From Blastomyces gilchristii SLH14081 (lineage: Eukaryota; Ascomycota; Eurotiomycetes; Onygenales; Ajellomycetaceae): a stretch of 64,000 nucleotides of DNA. The notes below the pieces were generated by a model. That model searched no databases, had not been told where the DNA came from, and was given only the letters and a program-made list of their open reading frames with translations. The stretch spans positions 504,944 through 568,943 of the forward strand of contig NW_003101681.1 of NCBI RefSeq assembly GCF_000003855.2, in the 5' to 3' direction. Numbering within the stretch: the stretch's first letter is position 1; each line of letters begins with the position of its first letter. Shown here piece by piece: positions 22,244-34,646 of this stretch. The position numbers were made by a program, and so were the translations under genes.

Positions 22244-25200
22244 ATGGCTTCCTACGACACGGACGTTACCCATTATTATAATATCCCGTCACTTTACCCC
22301 GAAGAATGGCCAGCAGAGCTGAATGAAAGTGACGATTCGGATGGTGAAGAGCCTCTGTCCTCTGGCCCCGGCACCTCTGCCTCCCAACGGCGAAAATCGA
22401 GATATGCTGCCCTCCAAATAGGTGGAAGCGAACGCAGGAGCATAGTGCCGGGATCTCAGCGGACTGGAGATGGAAGGGATAACTTGGTCCAAAAGGACGA
22501 ACCAGACCCTTTGGGATCTTCCGAGAGTGTAGTTAGGATGTTGAAACAACGCGGCATCGCCGACGATGACGCTCGCGTTCGAAACCGTTACCTGCTATCG
22601 TCAACAACCTTCTCGCCTGCGCTCTTCCTTTCCCAGACTCACGCCTCCGATTCTATCCAATCCCTTCTTGAAGGTCTAGATTTTTTATCTAAATCTATCG
22701 ACAAGAAATCTGCATCTTTGAAGGTTTTAGTTGAATCGAATTTTGAGCGCTTCGTCCGAGCAAAGGCAACCATCGACAACGTATATACGGAAATGCGAAA
22801 CCAAGGCACGCAACCAGATGCCCTGCCTCAAGGAAGACTTTCTCACATCAAAAGATACAGCACGGGAGCCACAGCCGCTCCCGGAAGCTCTGAACGCCCA
22901 GTTCCACAGAAAAACTCCCTTACAAAAGAAAGTGAATATGGTGTTAAGGGCATACGCGTGCCTTTAGTGGAAGCTTCCGGGAAAGCGGAAGAGGTGTGGG
23001 GCGCAGCACTTGGGGGTCGACAGCGAGAAGAGGGTTTGAAAGCCGTTATTGAAGCTATGGCAAAACACCGAGAGATATATGATATCGGATATAATCTCGC
23101 GCGATCGATCAAACAGCGCGATTGCGAAGCAGTTGTTGACCAATATACACGTGCCAGAAGATATGCGATAGATGCAAAGCTCATTGCTGACCGGGCTGCA
23201 ACAACGCAGCGCCCTTTAACCGACGAACAAGTTCACCTAATCCTTGCTACGGGAAGAATGTGGATGGACGTTGAAAAGCAAATACAAATTTTCAAGCGGG
23301 ACTTGTGGCGACGTTTGAGCACTGTTCAGGCAAATATCCCTACGATGAGCGTCGATGGCCCCATCGAAGAGCACATGGAACTAATTGCAACACTACTTGA
23401 ACTCGGCGTTGACGATAACCCGGTCTGGGTCTGGCTCCTCGGACGTTATGATTATTTGAAAACCAAGATTATTGCGTTCTGTGAGCGGTCGAAAGTCGAA
23501 ATTGAAATTCTTCGGCGACGTCTAGCCAACAGGGAGAAACCGACGCCACAAGCCGTTGCGCCGTATATTCACATCTCTAACCGTGATAGCGTAACAAATG
23601 GCACAGACACCCTCGATACTGAGCCCGTTATCGAACTATGGGAATGTGTGCACACATATCTGAAAAAGCTACTATCAGTTGACGGCGGCATCCTTGGAGA
23701 GGTCATCGAGTTTTGGGACACTACACAATCTTTCATCGATGGCAGTAAACAAAAGCTCCTTCCAGCAGGATTCGAGGGTGAAAGCCGAAAACACCATCGA
23801 CTGTCTTCGGGAGGAGTAAGTGATCTGAAAGATGGTGTGGTTGAACTTGTAAATCTCATCCGCGAAAACGCTGTATCGATATTTGCCGATCCGCCTATCG
23901 AGGACGTGTCTCTGCTACTTTCACCTCTCCCGACAACTCCCAACACCCCCCTAACTGGCTTAACCCCCACCGACTCTCGTTTCAGGATAGATCCTAAGGA
24001 CATTCCCCCACCTTCGCCTAGAAGAGGAGAAGCATGGGAGGATTTCGCCTTCTGGCCTCCATATGCGAACTCTCTTAGTGGTGTCCACTATCTCAGCCAA
24101 TTCTTAATCTTAATCGGAACAGCTGCTAGCCAGATAGCTGCAATGAGCCCAATATCAAGCAGTAGTAGTACCTACGATAAACTAAAGCTTCTTGTCAGCG
24201 GCACACGAGAACGATCGGTCCGTGCTATATGCGCAGCTTGGAATAAAGATGCCGAGAGCGTGAAATATCTGGAGGATTGGACTAGAGACTTTGAACGTAA
24301 GGACATGACTAAGATGCCCGGACTTTTCGTAACATTCGAAAGCGCAGTTCTTTCCGGAATGCAAAAGATATTGTATATATCTGAGGCCATGACGAAACCT
24401 GGGGTCGTCGATGTTGTCACCCCCCCACCTGCGAAACTCCTTCAGATGGTCCGGTCCCAGTTTGTAACGAGCGTGTATAAGGCATTAAGCGGGCTTGTTG
24501 AAAATGCGGAGCATCTAGTTACGACTGAAGGAGAAAATGAATGGATTCTTGTCGGTCCCGTCGTTCGCATTGGTGGATTGGATATCTCGTCATCGATCCC
24601 CCCTTCAGGCGGCATTGATTCCAAAAATAGGGTGAGTCCTTTGTACTCCAAACAACAGCCATATTTGATTTTCTTACTCACTGCTCTTTTCTCAGAACGT
24701 TCGCATGCTCCTCACGCTCTCCAACCTCAAAGCTCTCCGCGCTGACTACGTCCCTCAATTGGTGTCCAATTTCGAAACTGCATTCTCCGTTAAATTAACC
24801 GAGGAGTCTAAAACAATCCGCGATGTCCTTGGTCAAATTGACGCCCGCCTATTCCAATCGTACACCCGGCCGATGACCGCAACGTTAAATTCGACTATCC
24901 TCGATGGGATCGCAGCTCCGGATTGGGTTCCCCTAACGAGTCGACCCGATCAAGTTCGCCCTTATGTATATACAACAATGTTAAACCTCGTCCTGGTGCA
25001 TACAGAAGTGACCACAACTCTCCCAACACCAACTCAAAGTCCACCAAGCACACCCGCATCGTCCCTCACAAACGCAATACTCTCCCACCTCCTAACACAG
25101 ATTTCCTCATCGCTTTTGAACGCCTTCATACAGCGTCCTAAGTATTCGCTCCCGGCTCTCATGCAAGCAACCCTGGATACGGAGTTCATTGCACAAACAC

Positions 25201-25403
25201 TCTCACAGTACGCGACAGAGGAGGCGTCAAAAATACAGAGCCAGATATACTTGGAACTTGATCGTCGAACAAATAACGAGGCCAGGGCTAGGTTACAGGC
25301 TGAGCTGGGGGAGATGCGAGGGGTTTTGAAGCGGTTGCGGGAAGCGACTCGCGGGGAGTTTGCATGCTTTAGAAAGGTGAGGAGTGGTGGGACTAAAGGA
25401 TAG
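22244..25403 (+). CDS. SEC5: Exocyst complex component Sec5, 2 exons, 1031 aa
   Basis: Exons 22244-24631 and 24696-25403; the 64-bp intron has donor GTGAGT and acceptor CTCAG, joining SKNR-NVRMLLTLSNLKAL in phase. The N-terminus is short and acidic (ELNESDDSDGEEP). The family block DPLGSSESVVRMLKQRG...RNRYLLSSTTFSPALFLS is followed by the HASDSIQSLLEGLDFLSKSI helix and VESNFERFVRAKATIDNVY, as in fungal Sec5. The remainder is a long all-helical rod ending in Arg/Glu-rich helices (RLQAELGEMRGVLKRLREA). Sec5 is one of eight exocyst subunits that tether secretory vesicles to the plasma membrane at the hyphal tip and septum. No truncation seen. Confidence 0.9.
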
Positions 25404-25786
25404 AGAAATATTTGCCATTTTCCTGATTGGAAAGTGTATAGAATTGCACATGCTGTCCATATTAGGTGCCTCTCTTCAATGTTGTGGCTTTGGATATCTA
25501 TTCCCCGTTTTCGCTAGCCTATTTGTGCGTTTGAGCTTTTATTATTGAGTGCAGGACGCTCTTTTTGTCTTCAATTGAAATTTTAGCGAAGAACATGTGA
25601 TTGAGATTCGATTTATGAAGAGAGCACGTGTGTTGCAAAGTCACCCTCCCCCCATAGCAGCGAAGCTGCATTTTGTGCTTGAAGTGCCCGAAAATGGAAG
25701 CTGAATATATAAACGGTAAATCGATACAGCCATATATTCCCCTTCACCCCGCATGAAATCTATGAAAGTCACTCCCATATGTCGCC
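25404..25786. other. Convergent intergenic region (SEC5 / niaD)
   Basis: The two genes end towards each other. No feature seen in this stretch. Confidence 0.6.
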
Positions 25787-28786
25787 TCAGAAAAAGACCA
25801 AATCATCCTTATCCCAGCCCATACGTAACAGTACGTTTTTGACGGCAACTTCCAACGCTTCAGGCCCGCAAACAAGCACTAGGCTTTTAACACCCCTCTT
25901 CCTACCAACGGGAACATACTCCAAGAGCAAATCTTCCGAAATCCGACCTTTGCGCCCTGTCCAGGTTGCCGACGGCTGGGTCAGAGTATGCACTATGCGA
26001 CACCTGCCATTCGAATCCTGTGCCACAAATTCATCCAGCTCAGCGTGGCAGAGTATATCAGCTTCAGTCCGATTGCCATCCACGACCACACATGAGGTGT
26101 GGTCCTCTGTGTCCTCCATCACAGTGCGGAGTACTTGGAAGATAGGGGTGATACCGCTTCCAGCGCAAATCATATGGAACGATTGTACATAACGCTTTTC
26201 CCCGTTTAGGAGCACCGCACCTTTCCCTAGGTACTCAAATTTCCCGACGGGCCCTTTGAACTTTACCATGGCTCCTAGTGGGAGTTTGTCCATTGCCATG
26301 GTCATTTTACCACCGTTTGGGTAATCAGGAGTGGGAGCATACAATTTTATTAGGATGTCTATGGTGCCTACAGCAGTTTGTTTGGAGACGGGGGTGTAGG
26401 CTCTGATTATGGTCTCGTCGGTGGATGGGTCGCTAATTTTGAGCATGACATGCTTTCCGACGGGAAGACCGAGGCATTGGGAATCGTGAGTGAGCTTAAA
26501 GGTAAAGAGGCGGGAGTCTGGTGATATCACTGTTTTGCTGCTTAGGGATGACGGTGCCCAGAGTTTCGAATCCAGAAATACTTCACGAGAGGGTGACAAC
26601 GACTCGACGTCGATATCATTCTGTAGGGCCTCTTGAGATGATATGTCGAGGCTTCCGATGTGATAATCCCTCATCATCCCCTTCGCGGTTTCGCTATCTA
26701 TTTGAAATTAGTCAGCGAAGGAAGCAGTTATTTGGTCAACGTAGGAACCTCACGAATAGCCATGAACTCCCCTGTCACATCAAGACCAGCGGCAGACAGA
26801 ATGCTCTGTGCCCCTCCTGGATGTTCGTTCAAGAAGGTGGTACCATCATAAACCTCGCCCTCAAGTGCAAACCATGGCTCAGGCCCAGTTTTATGACTTT
26901 TAAACCTCTCTAAACTTATAGTAATGTCCAGGTCAGGCTTCTTCAGGTTGATTTTAGGGGCTTCCATCGCTGCTATGTTTTCACTGCCTTCTAATACAGC
27001 TCCCCAATTTCTATTCGCCAAATCCCCGCCATTTTTCTTGACGCGCTCCATCCAGCCACCAGGAATCAGAGCGGGTTGAGTCGGGTGCTCAAACCTCAAG
27101 TAGCCATCCGTTTTGGTGATAGTAACACGGAACCAAGGGTTATTCATCATACCAAGAACAGACCAGTACATATCGCGAGGCTGGATATTCAATGCCTCAT
27201 CCATTGCACGTACCAGAATCGCGTCACTATTTTTCAGTTCGGTTGTCGATATAGTTAGGGCCCAAAAACACCAACAAAAGCAGGTTTCCTGCCATGACAT
27301 GTCGATTTTGCCGCCGTACAAGTACTGGTCAACTTCACGATACTTGTCCTCGGGGTATTCTATATTTGCCAGCCTCCAAGCTAGGGAGGCAATGCAATGT
27401 TAGAACGGATACATCAGGATCTGGGGAGACTACATACTCTTCCCCTTATCTAGGGATATTTCGACTCTTGTAATCCTGCGGCCACCTCCACCATAGGCGT
27501 AGCCCTTGACGTTATACATGGAAGAGCTGGATACTACAATTGTCTCGTCGTGTTCAGGATACACGACAGCGGAGTTGACGTTAAGATCATATATTGCGTA
27601 CCGCTCATCGTGCCACCATTTTGGCTCGTTCGTGGATATTTCCGGAGATATCATGGTACTATATTTCAAATTTTAACTGGGGAAATATAAAGTTGAGATG
27701 CTGTAGGGAAAACTCACGGCAAAACTCGATTATCGTATAGATGATACCAATTGTCACTTGGGATATCGGATATGATTAGCTTCGTCAACCATTTAACACT
27801 CCGTCCACCAATTTGACCTGGAACAATAACTCGGAGTGGCCGACCATGGTCTGGCCGAAGTGGCTCGCCGTTCATTTTATGTGCCAGCATTATTCGCTTG
27901 TTAGGGTCCATCACCCAATTTAATTTGACAGATGTACCGTAGAATCCGTTGGGCTATGGGAGCATCGTCAATGTCTGCTAAAGAAGCGCGGCATAAAGGG
28001 GGCCATTACCAGTTTATCTACTCCCTCCATACACACATATCTTGCACTTTGAAGCAGCTTCGCCTTTAGTAAGATGGAAGACATCAATGGGCCTGTAAAC
28101 AGGGCTGTCGATACTCCAGCAGCCCCCCACGAAAAGCCTTTTGATTTTCTCACCTGGTTCTGTTCCTTGCGTCTGTTTCCGGCACATACCAGAGTAATGG
28201 GTGCCGTGATTTGTTCAAATTCGGTCAAAATTTGAGTGAAATTCAATACTATTGGGCTTTCTACTAGGCTATGTGTATCTAGTTAGTAGGGGTTGTTAGT
28301 GTACTCGTTCAGTACGATCAAATTGGACTTCACCCTTCGATGCTGAGTTTCCAATCGGGAATGTCCTCCTGATGAACCTCAGGAACATATCCATGATTTC
28401 TCACGTAAAAGAGTTCTGGAGAAGTAAGAAACCCTATGCTCTCATTAATGAATGAAGTTTGGAACAGACAGTATTTTATTAGTCAAGGTATCGGAAGAAA
28501 GATAGATACCTTCCTCATATAGGGTAGTTAACGGTGGTTCAACATTAAAGGGGTGAACACCAGTAAGCCTAATAAGGCGTGGATCTCTAGGGACGTGTTT
28601 GTCGGGAGTCTCCTTATCTATATCAAGGACCTGAGTTGGTTCTTTCGACGGCGGTGGGAGGGGAATATAATGCGTTCTCGGCACGCCCTTTTCAACGTGC
28701 CCGGGTTGTTGCGATATGAGAGGAACAAGATTTTTCTTCTGCGTGAAATTAATTGGAGAACTCTCCAATTGGATAATCGATTCCAT
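25787..28786 (-). CDS. niaD: Assimilatory nitrate reductase, 7 exons, 876 aa
   Basis: Exons (minus) 28786-28510, 28433-28334, 28268-28010, 27953-27718, 27658-27438, 27380-26754 and 26697-25787, closing to 877 codons. Domains run in the family order. The Mo-molybdopterin domain includes LFYVRNHGYVP and the Mo-ligand cysteine in TLVCAGNRRKEQN, then PNGFYGTSVKLNW. The dimerisation domain includes SWQETCFCWCFW. The cytochrome b5 domain has both haem histidines (EHPGGAQS and, across an intron, AIHSETAKGMMRDY). The FAD domain has RAYTP, and the NAD(P)H domain has GSGITPIFQVLR, ending WDKDDLVFF. Length matches fungal NiaD (about 870 aa). The cytosolic enzyme reduces nitrate to nitrite with NADPH. 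No key residue is missing. Nitrite reductase and a nitrate transporter are not adjacent here. Confidence 0.93.
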
Positions 28787-28887
28787 GTTGATATTGGATT
28801 CATGAAGATTGTTGAAGATTAAAAATAACACTCAAGCCGATGGTATGAGCATGAGCTTTATAAAAGGGACATATCCCGTAGCAAAGC

Positions 28888-28893
28888 TGATAA
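28888..28893. promoter_or_regulatory. Candidate AreA/GATA site upstream of niaD
   Basis: TGATAA lies about 100 bp upstream of the niaD start codon, and other GATA-like cores occur nearby. HGATAR is the binding motif of the nitrogen regulator AreA, which activates niaD in related fungi. A six-base match alone is weak evidence. Confidence 0.35.
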
Positions 28894-31375
28894 GGGAGTT
28901 TCGTAAATCAATATTGTGTTTTACACAGAAGATTCTGTTATTACACCATGCACTGGTGATTCAATGCATCTCCATCTCCGGAGCAGATTAAACAGTCTCA
29001 AAAATCACAAGCTGAGACTGTCCTTCACCGCACATCCGGAACTGATGTCCTCGACAACACCTCAATCCACAACATTCCACGCATATCGGGTGGGTCATCA
29101 TAGAATGAAAGAGCTATATACGGCTGAAACAGCGCACAACGCAGAGAGCCAGGCCAGGCCAGGGGTGGCTAGTGGAAACTATTTCCGAAGAATCCTTCGC
29201 AATCGAGAGGCGGACAAGTGTAATTGCAGCCCTTGGGGGTACAGCAAAAAAGAACCCAGTTTGGGGCTGTGACCCAGGTTGATGGATTATGGAAAAGTCG
29301 GACTGGTTCAGCAGGTTATGTAGGATTCGCGGCCAAGCTCACAGCCATCTTGCAGTCATCACTTCTTCTGCAGCCATGAATGCACCCGTACTAAACGTGT
29401 TATGATTGTGAGTCCGCAATGCGTCTGTTGCAGATCGTATATAATCAGACAATTCCAGCGCGTAATCCGAAGCAGCATTTAGGAATCCGGCTCTCGCAAT
29501 GAAAATGGTGTACATTCACCACTCAACACTCATTGCACAACAAAAGTGGCACTTTTGATGGACTCATAAATGACAGTAGCAGTTGACGATTTCGAAGAAA
29601 CATTGGGATGGTTAGTTGTACGAGGTTGGACCTGGCCCAGCAGCCAAAACGGGATGAGTCCAGATCGCGGCTGACAAAGGCTTGGTTCGGATCTCAAAAG
29701 TTAAATTCGGACATTGAACTTTCATCTTCCGCGAATAGTCCCAGGTAACGACGTCGCTGGCCAGAAAATGCTCAATTTGGGCATACGCAGGGTAGAAAAG
29801 ACGGTATGACGATATTGTCATCGGCGGGGATGACTACATTGCATACAGCTGAGCTTCGCTGTGGTCCTTCTTTAACCACTCCTGAGTTGTGGACTTTTGC
29901 ACCTCATCCTTACCTCAAATTTTAAGAAGGATTTCAGTTGCTTAGGAGCGAATACAGTGAAGCGTGTTGAGTTCTATATTTCTATTATATTTATAAAATA
30001 CCGCCCACTTGCTTACCGACGCTTCATTCAGCTATCATATCACGACAAGCGCCACTGAACTTTTCTAGAGAAATGATGAATCACACCCTCTGGATGCCGC
30101 TTTACCGAGTCAAATGCTACTGTTGTCGCGTCATACTTTTCTCGGAGCCGCTGATTGGCTCTGCCTGAAGCACAAGCATGCGCGGAATCACTGCCTGAGA
30201 GGGGAGTTTGCTGGGGGCTGGAGGCTGGAGGCAGACAAATCAACATGTTCTTGTGAGACTGTTAGACGGAGTCGGCATCTTTATTCCTGAACAAAACTCT
30301 GAATAGAACTGGATTTGGACGTCATGATGCAACAGACAGGTGTCGCGAATTAACTCGCCGATAGGCATAATAATGAAGTTTGCATTAATTCTTTTGAAAT
30401 TGGTGAACCTCTCTGCCTTGCAGATGCATATGCCTTGAGGAATTTAAGCGTTCCTCCCGCTTTCTCGGCGCAAAAGCTTGTTTAGGTGCATGATCCAATA
30501 AAATTCAGGTCGCCGTACGACCTTGCAACCAGTTTTTTCGTGATGCAGATATCAAGCAGCCTGGCAACGGGGGTTAGGTGAGTTAATGCCATGCAAATTC
30601 TAATTCTAATTCTATTTCAATATCGTTTGGGCTGCAATTTTATATTGACTCCTTTACAATATCGAAGGATTTCTGCAAGGAGAATCAAAACCTATGCTCT
30701 TTGCAATACTCAGCCCTCGTTCTGACTGGGCAGGACGCCCTTGGATCGCCCATTCTGCGAACTATTTCATGTGAGGCGTGTCCTCAGTGCCTCAAGCCCT
30801 CCCTCATGTTGGCATACGTGCCTACAAAATCGCCTTAACAGTTGAATGCGATCAACATAACAAGATTGTTAAAAAGCTGGCCGATATGAGAGGTGGCCCT
30901 TAGCAAGAGTCACCATATGAATTTGACGAGAACGAGGCGTTGAGAAATGGGTACGAGCTTGGGTTTTAGGTTGTGGGAAGATTCAGAAATGCAAATTTGG
31001 TTGAGATTTATACCCTCTGGTGATTCCTGCACCTGGCCAATTTTGTTGTTCATGCGGAAATTGAAAGATTTATTTCCAGTGGCAAGTTTGCGTACCATTG
31101 CCGGCAGCCTCCGCGGCGTGGGATGACTTCTTCAAAATGCTTGGGTAATTATTAACTCGTTTAACTCATATGTTGACTTCAGGGGGTCTTTGCCCCTTAC
31201 CCAGCAAGGGTAAACCACATGAAGGGAACACGAGACAGGGCTGTTAGATCCAAAACGAGATACAATAGATGGGAAACTCAATCGATAGATCGATTTCACT
31301 GGTATATCAAGTCTATTCTTCCCAAGCTTTCCCTCAAGTCTAGAGCGCTTCCCTTTACTCTATGATAAGCTCCAT
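28894..31375. other. niaD upstream region and intergenic DNA
   Basis: About 2.5 kb of ordinary composition with only short, overlapping ORFs (60-118 codons) lacking recognisable domains. I see no gene. The first few hundred bases are presumably the niaD promoter. Confidence 0.5.
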
Positions 31376-32831
31376 CTACAGCCTTGAAATACCAAAGCCG
31401 TCCATCTTTTCCACGCCCAGCATTTCCATTCCAATCTCTCTGATGCTCCCTGCGCCAACCAACGCCATCGTCCTCGAAAGCTCCCGCTCAAAAATATCTA
31501 ATACTCTCCACCCCCTCCTGTCCGCCATAACTGAGTCCCCACAGCGCGGAACGGCCCACAAGCGTGAAATCTGCCCCCCAGCGCCAATGCCTTAAATACA
31601 TCGCTTCCCCTCGTAATACCGCTATCAATAATGACGGGAACCCTACCACGGACTGCACTGACAATCTCAGGGATCACTTCGATAGTGGAAGGGACAGAGT
31701 CCAATTGGCGGCCTCCATAATTATTGCGTTAGCGCCGTGTTCAATGGCCAATAATGCATCCTCTGCGGTCATTATGCCTTTTAGGATTATTTTCAGGTTG
31801 GTTTTTGAGCGTAGCCAAGACATGGTGTCGGACCAGGTGAGCGATGCATCGTTGAGGGTGTCGTGGTTTCCGCGGGTGATTTCAGCGGCTTCTTGAGCAG
31901 TGCGCGCCTCCAGGAGTATACGATTCATTGTCGGTTGTGCTTTCAGAGGCTTCACTTTTGTGGTAGAATTATTTCTCTTTTGGTGAAGATTTGCGAGGGA
32001 AAGATGAGGAGGTAGAACTAACGGTGTTTTTCGCTCATTAATGCGGTTACCTAGGACAGGGGTGTCGACAGTTAGAACTATGGCTTTTTATCCGGCCGCT
32101 ACGATAAATTAGATATTTAAGCAGGAACTTATATTTTCGAAAAGAGGAAGGCTAATTCACGGCCAAATTTGCGAATTGGACAGCTTTTAAATTTCAATAG
32201 CCGTGTTTGCGGAGCTTACCTTGGAACCTCGATATCACCTGCGCACATCTCTCTCGATTCTACGAGAAATAGAGCTAGAACCAGAAATCCACTGGGTTGC
32301 CTCCACCTGGTGCTTGAATGACATCTTCTAACGTGCATGTTGTATGCGATGATAGGATCATCGTGGTTCCCCGACTAGCTGCTGCTCTGGCCATATCAAT
32401 TTCCCCATTACCACCCACAAGCTGTTGCATTGCACTAGGCGAAATTCCAATCGGGATTCGATACTTTTTGCCAAATATGATAGTGCTAGTATCAACATGA
32501 GAGACATCTCGAAAAACCCTGGGCCGTAAGAGTAATCTGTAAAAAATGCTCAGTAAAGTTTCGGATATAGGGCTCGGCAGGTGTAATTCCATTGCAAGGT
32601 CCCAAATGAAATATGAACATCAAGGAAAAATTATCCGAACCTGTCAAATGCACTTCTGTTCCTCCTCAATGCATTCTCTTCGTCCGCTCCGGAGGCATAA
32701 TAGTCCCATACTTGCTTAGGGAGCTTTTTCTGTGCCAGTATGGCCAATTCAGCGATCGTAATTGGATCCTCCTTCTGCTGGTCATTCCTACTTTCTTCTG
32801 CAGGCGTGGTCTTCAACCCCGATTCCTGCAT
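31376..32831 (-). pseudogene. FMN-dependent 2-hydroxyacid dehydrogenase (L-lactate dehydrogenase/glycolate oxidase family) pseudogene
   Basis: From an ATG at 32831 the minus strand encodes QVWDYYASGADEENALRRNR, then after an intron (donor GTTCGG, acceptor TACAG) LLLRPRVFRDVSHVDTSTI, PIGISPSAMQQLV and AAASRGTTMILSS. These are family landmarks of the FMN barrel. Lesions follow. Two in-frame TAG codons lie near 32275 and 32260. About 10 nt are missing at 31722-31728, where the family has IVSNHGGRQLD: the text jumps from AII to the [11 protein letters not shown] frame, removing the catalytic histidine. Further frame changes occur near 31590 ([14 protein letters not shown] frame) and 31545. The C-terminal text [16 protein letters not shown] and MLGVEKMDGFGISRL is still recognisable. 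No cytochrome b5 domain is present. Several independent lesions make an assembly artefact unlikely. Confidence 0.8.
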
Positions 32832-32889
32832 GTCGTATCTTTTACGATCCAAAAGGATAATGATAATGCTGAATTAAAAATTATATCCG

Positions 32890-33460
32890 CTAACGGACAA
32901 CTTTGACGTGGTGAATGTCCTCCCTATTTGCCGCGACGATCGAATCGGCACAAGACAAAATATCAACCTGGATCAACGTCAGAAAAATGACGTGCATGCA
33001 GAATTGAATGCGAATAAACGTTGGGAGTAAGATAGCATTATCATCAAGTATTAAAAGGGATAGAATCAAAATTGAAAAGAATGCGGAGATATCAAAACTT
33101 TCAGGCGTTGGCCTCCACGTCCAAGGCGTTTGGTCCACAATCCCGAATCTAAACAAAAAGGGTCCCATAATAGCGTCGCGAAGGGCCCTAGGGCTAGGAA
33201 CGCTAATAAACTCGGGAGGCACATTATCTCAAAGGACCTCTCCTTACTGCCAAAGTCAGTGGAGCTACTTCGGTTGAGGATGATAGAAATGCAGGATGCT
33301 GCTATGAGGCCGAGATAGGCTAAATGGGAACGATTGCCGCATAACTTACCAGCACGATGGATTCATCTCGATTCGGCAGATCGATGGCATTATCTTTGGC
33401 AGCGATAGTGTGTGCTCTTCCTAATTCAAGAAACGGCAGGCCGTTATAAGGTAACTATCC
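32890..33460 (-). other. Unrecognised stretch with membrane-like segments
   Basis: Two minus-strand frames are open together between about 33330 and 33040. One encodes hydrophobic runs such as YLGLIAASCISIIL and LPSLLAFLALGPFATLL. The other (32890-33222) encodes FFSILILSLLILDD and FIRIQFCMHVIFLTL. Possible splice sites exist (GTAAGT near 33351, TTTAG near 33320) but no model closes well. I do not recognise a family. It may be a decayed or fragmentary membrane-protein gene next to the FMN dehydrogenase pseudogene. Confidence 0.3.
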
Positions 33461-33694
33461 CATAGAGTAGACCTGTTTCTCAGCCATATAGCATGCCTTC
33501 TCCCACTCACTTTGTCATGTGAATTTGGACAGACCATCAGTTTATTCTTTTTTTTGCGGTAGTTACGTTATCCGCTTCAGAACGGTTTTGGGACATGAGA
33601 TTATGGCAGAATGCTTAACGCCGAAAAGTTGAGACCTGACGTCCAACCCCGCAAAAAAACATGTTAATGACAAACGGAGTAAGAAAAGCATCTT

Positions 33695-34646
33695 TCAATG
33701 CTCCTCTAGGGATTTCGGTTCAGCATATAGGCCGGAAGAGCCTCCGAAATAAAATACTCGTTGTATCTTTTCACGCGCTTCATGACTTACCAAGCAAAAT
33801 ACGAATTGGCTGAGCGATCCTGAGGCACTCCTTCTGACTAGCCTTCCTGCATGGAACTTCACCTTCTTGGGACATAGCATCCTAACCACCCTGGGCTTCC
33901 CTCTAGGTGGGCTATGAGCTGAGAGAAGAAGTGCAGCCATAATTGCGTCGGTGGGCCGGCTGCCGCCGGCTGAGGCGAAGAGGCTCTTTTCTTCTCGAAG
34001 CATCATAGAACGATGCAACTCCAGCTCTGACTGTGACATTCTAGCATCAGGTTGCAAGGCACCACCGCTTCTGACCTGGCTTACCGGTTGGTTGGGGTTT
34101 TGCTTATTTGATCTGCAATGACACGTCTTACCATGTTCCCTAAATGGGGTCAGTCTGTGCGTTTTATCGAATACATTATCAGCTGGCTGAGGGGCAATCA
34201 CCTGGCGTCTGCCATTTGAACCGGGATATCAACTTGGTTTGAAGGAGTGAGAGATTACTTGACGTATTTGTTGGTTCATCCAACCTCGCTTGTTTGCTAA
34301 CTTATGACCGCGCACACTTGGCAAAGAGGAGATATCCAAATATTTCTTTCCTCTCCTCGTCTTGATAGGTTATGTTCTGCAAAAGGTTGTGGTTGAGTGG
34401 CCATACACGTTCATTCCAATGCCGTGCATATGCATTATGCGAACCTTACCTACATTTTGCCAACTGATGACCGGGCTTTAACATTTTCCTGTATGAGCCT
34501 GCAGCCTCCCGCTCCCGCACAATTACTTTCCCTTTAATGGCTATAGCTCGTTGATGCCGGCTAGGAATTGCGTCGTAGATGCTATCAGCTGAAGACTTGA
34601 GATTTTCTATCATGATTCTGGGTGCAGGATATGCATACTTTTGCAA
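33695..34646 (-). other. Possible unrecognised gene, 2 or more exons
   Basis: Two minus-strand ORFs, 34646-34446 (YAYPAPRIMIENLKSSADSIYD...) and 34201-33695 (...DNVFDKTHRLTPFREHG...), are open with plausible amino-acid composition but begin with non-ATG codons or lack clean joins. The obvious donor at the end of the first (GTAAGG near 34450) leads into a stop with the nearest acceptor. No domain is recognised. This may be a real low-conservation gene or chance. Confidence 0.25.

Noticed and set aside
23569..24003. 144-codon minus-strand ORF inside SEC5
   Set aside because: Antisense shadow of a long, well-supported exon.
28976..28983. CTCCGGAG upstream of niaD as a NirA-binding site
   Set aside because: The published-style consensus CTCCGHGG is not met in the last positions; kept only as a palindrome.
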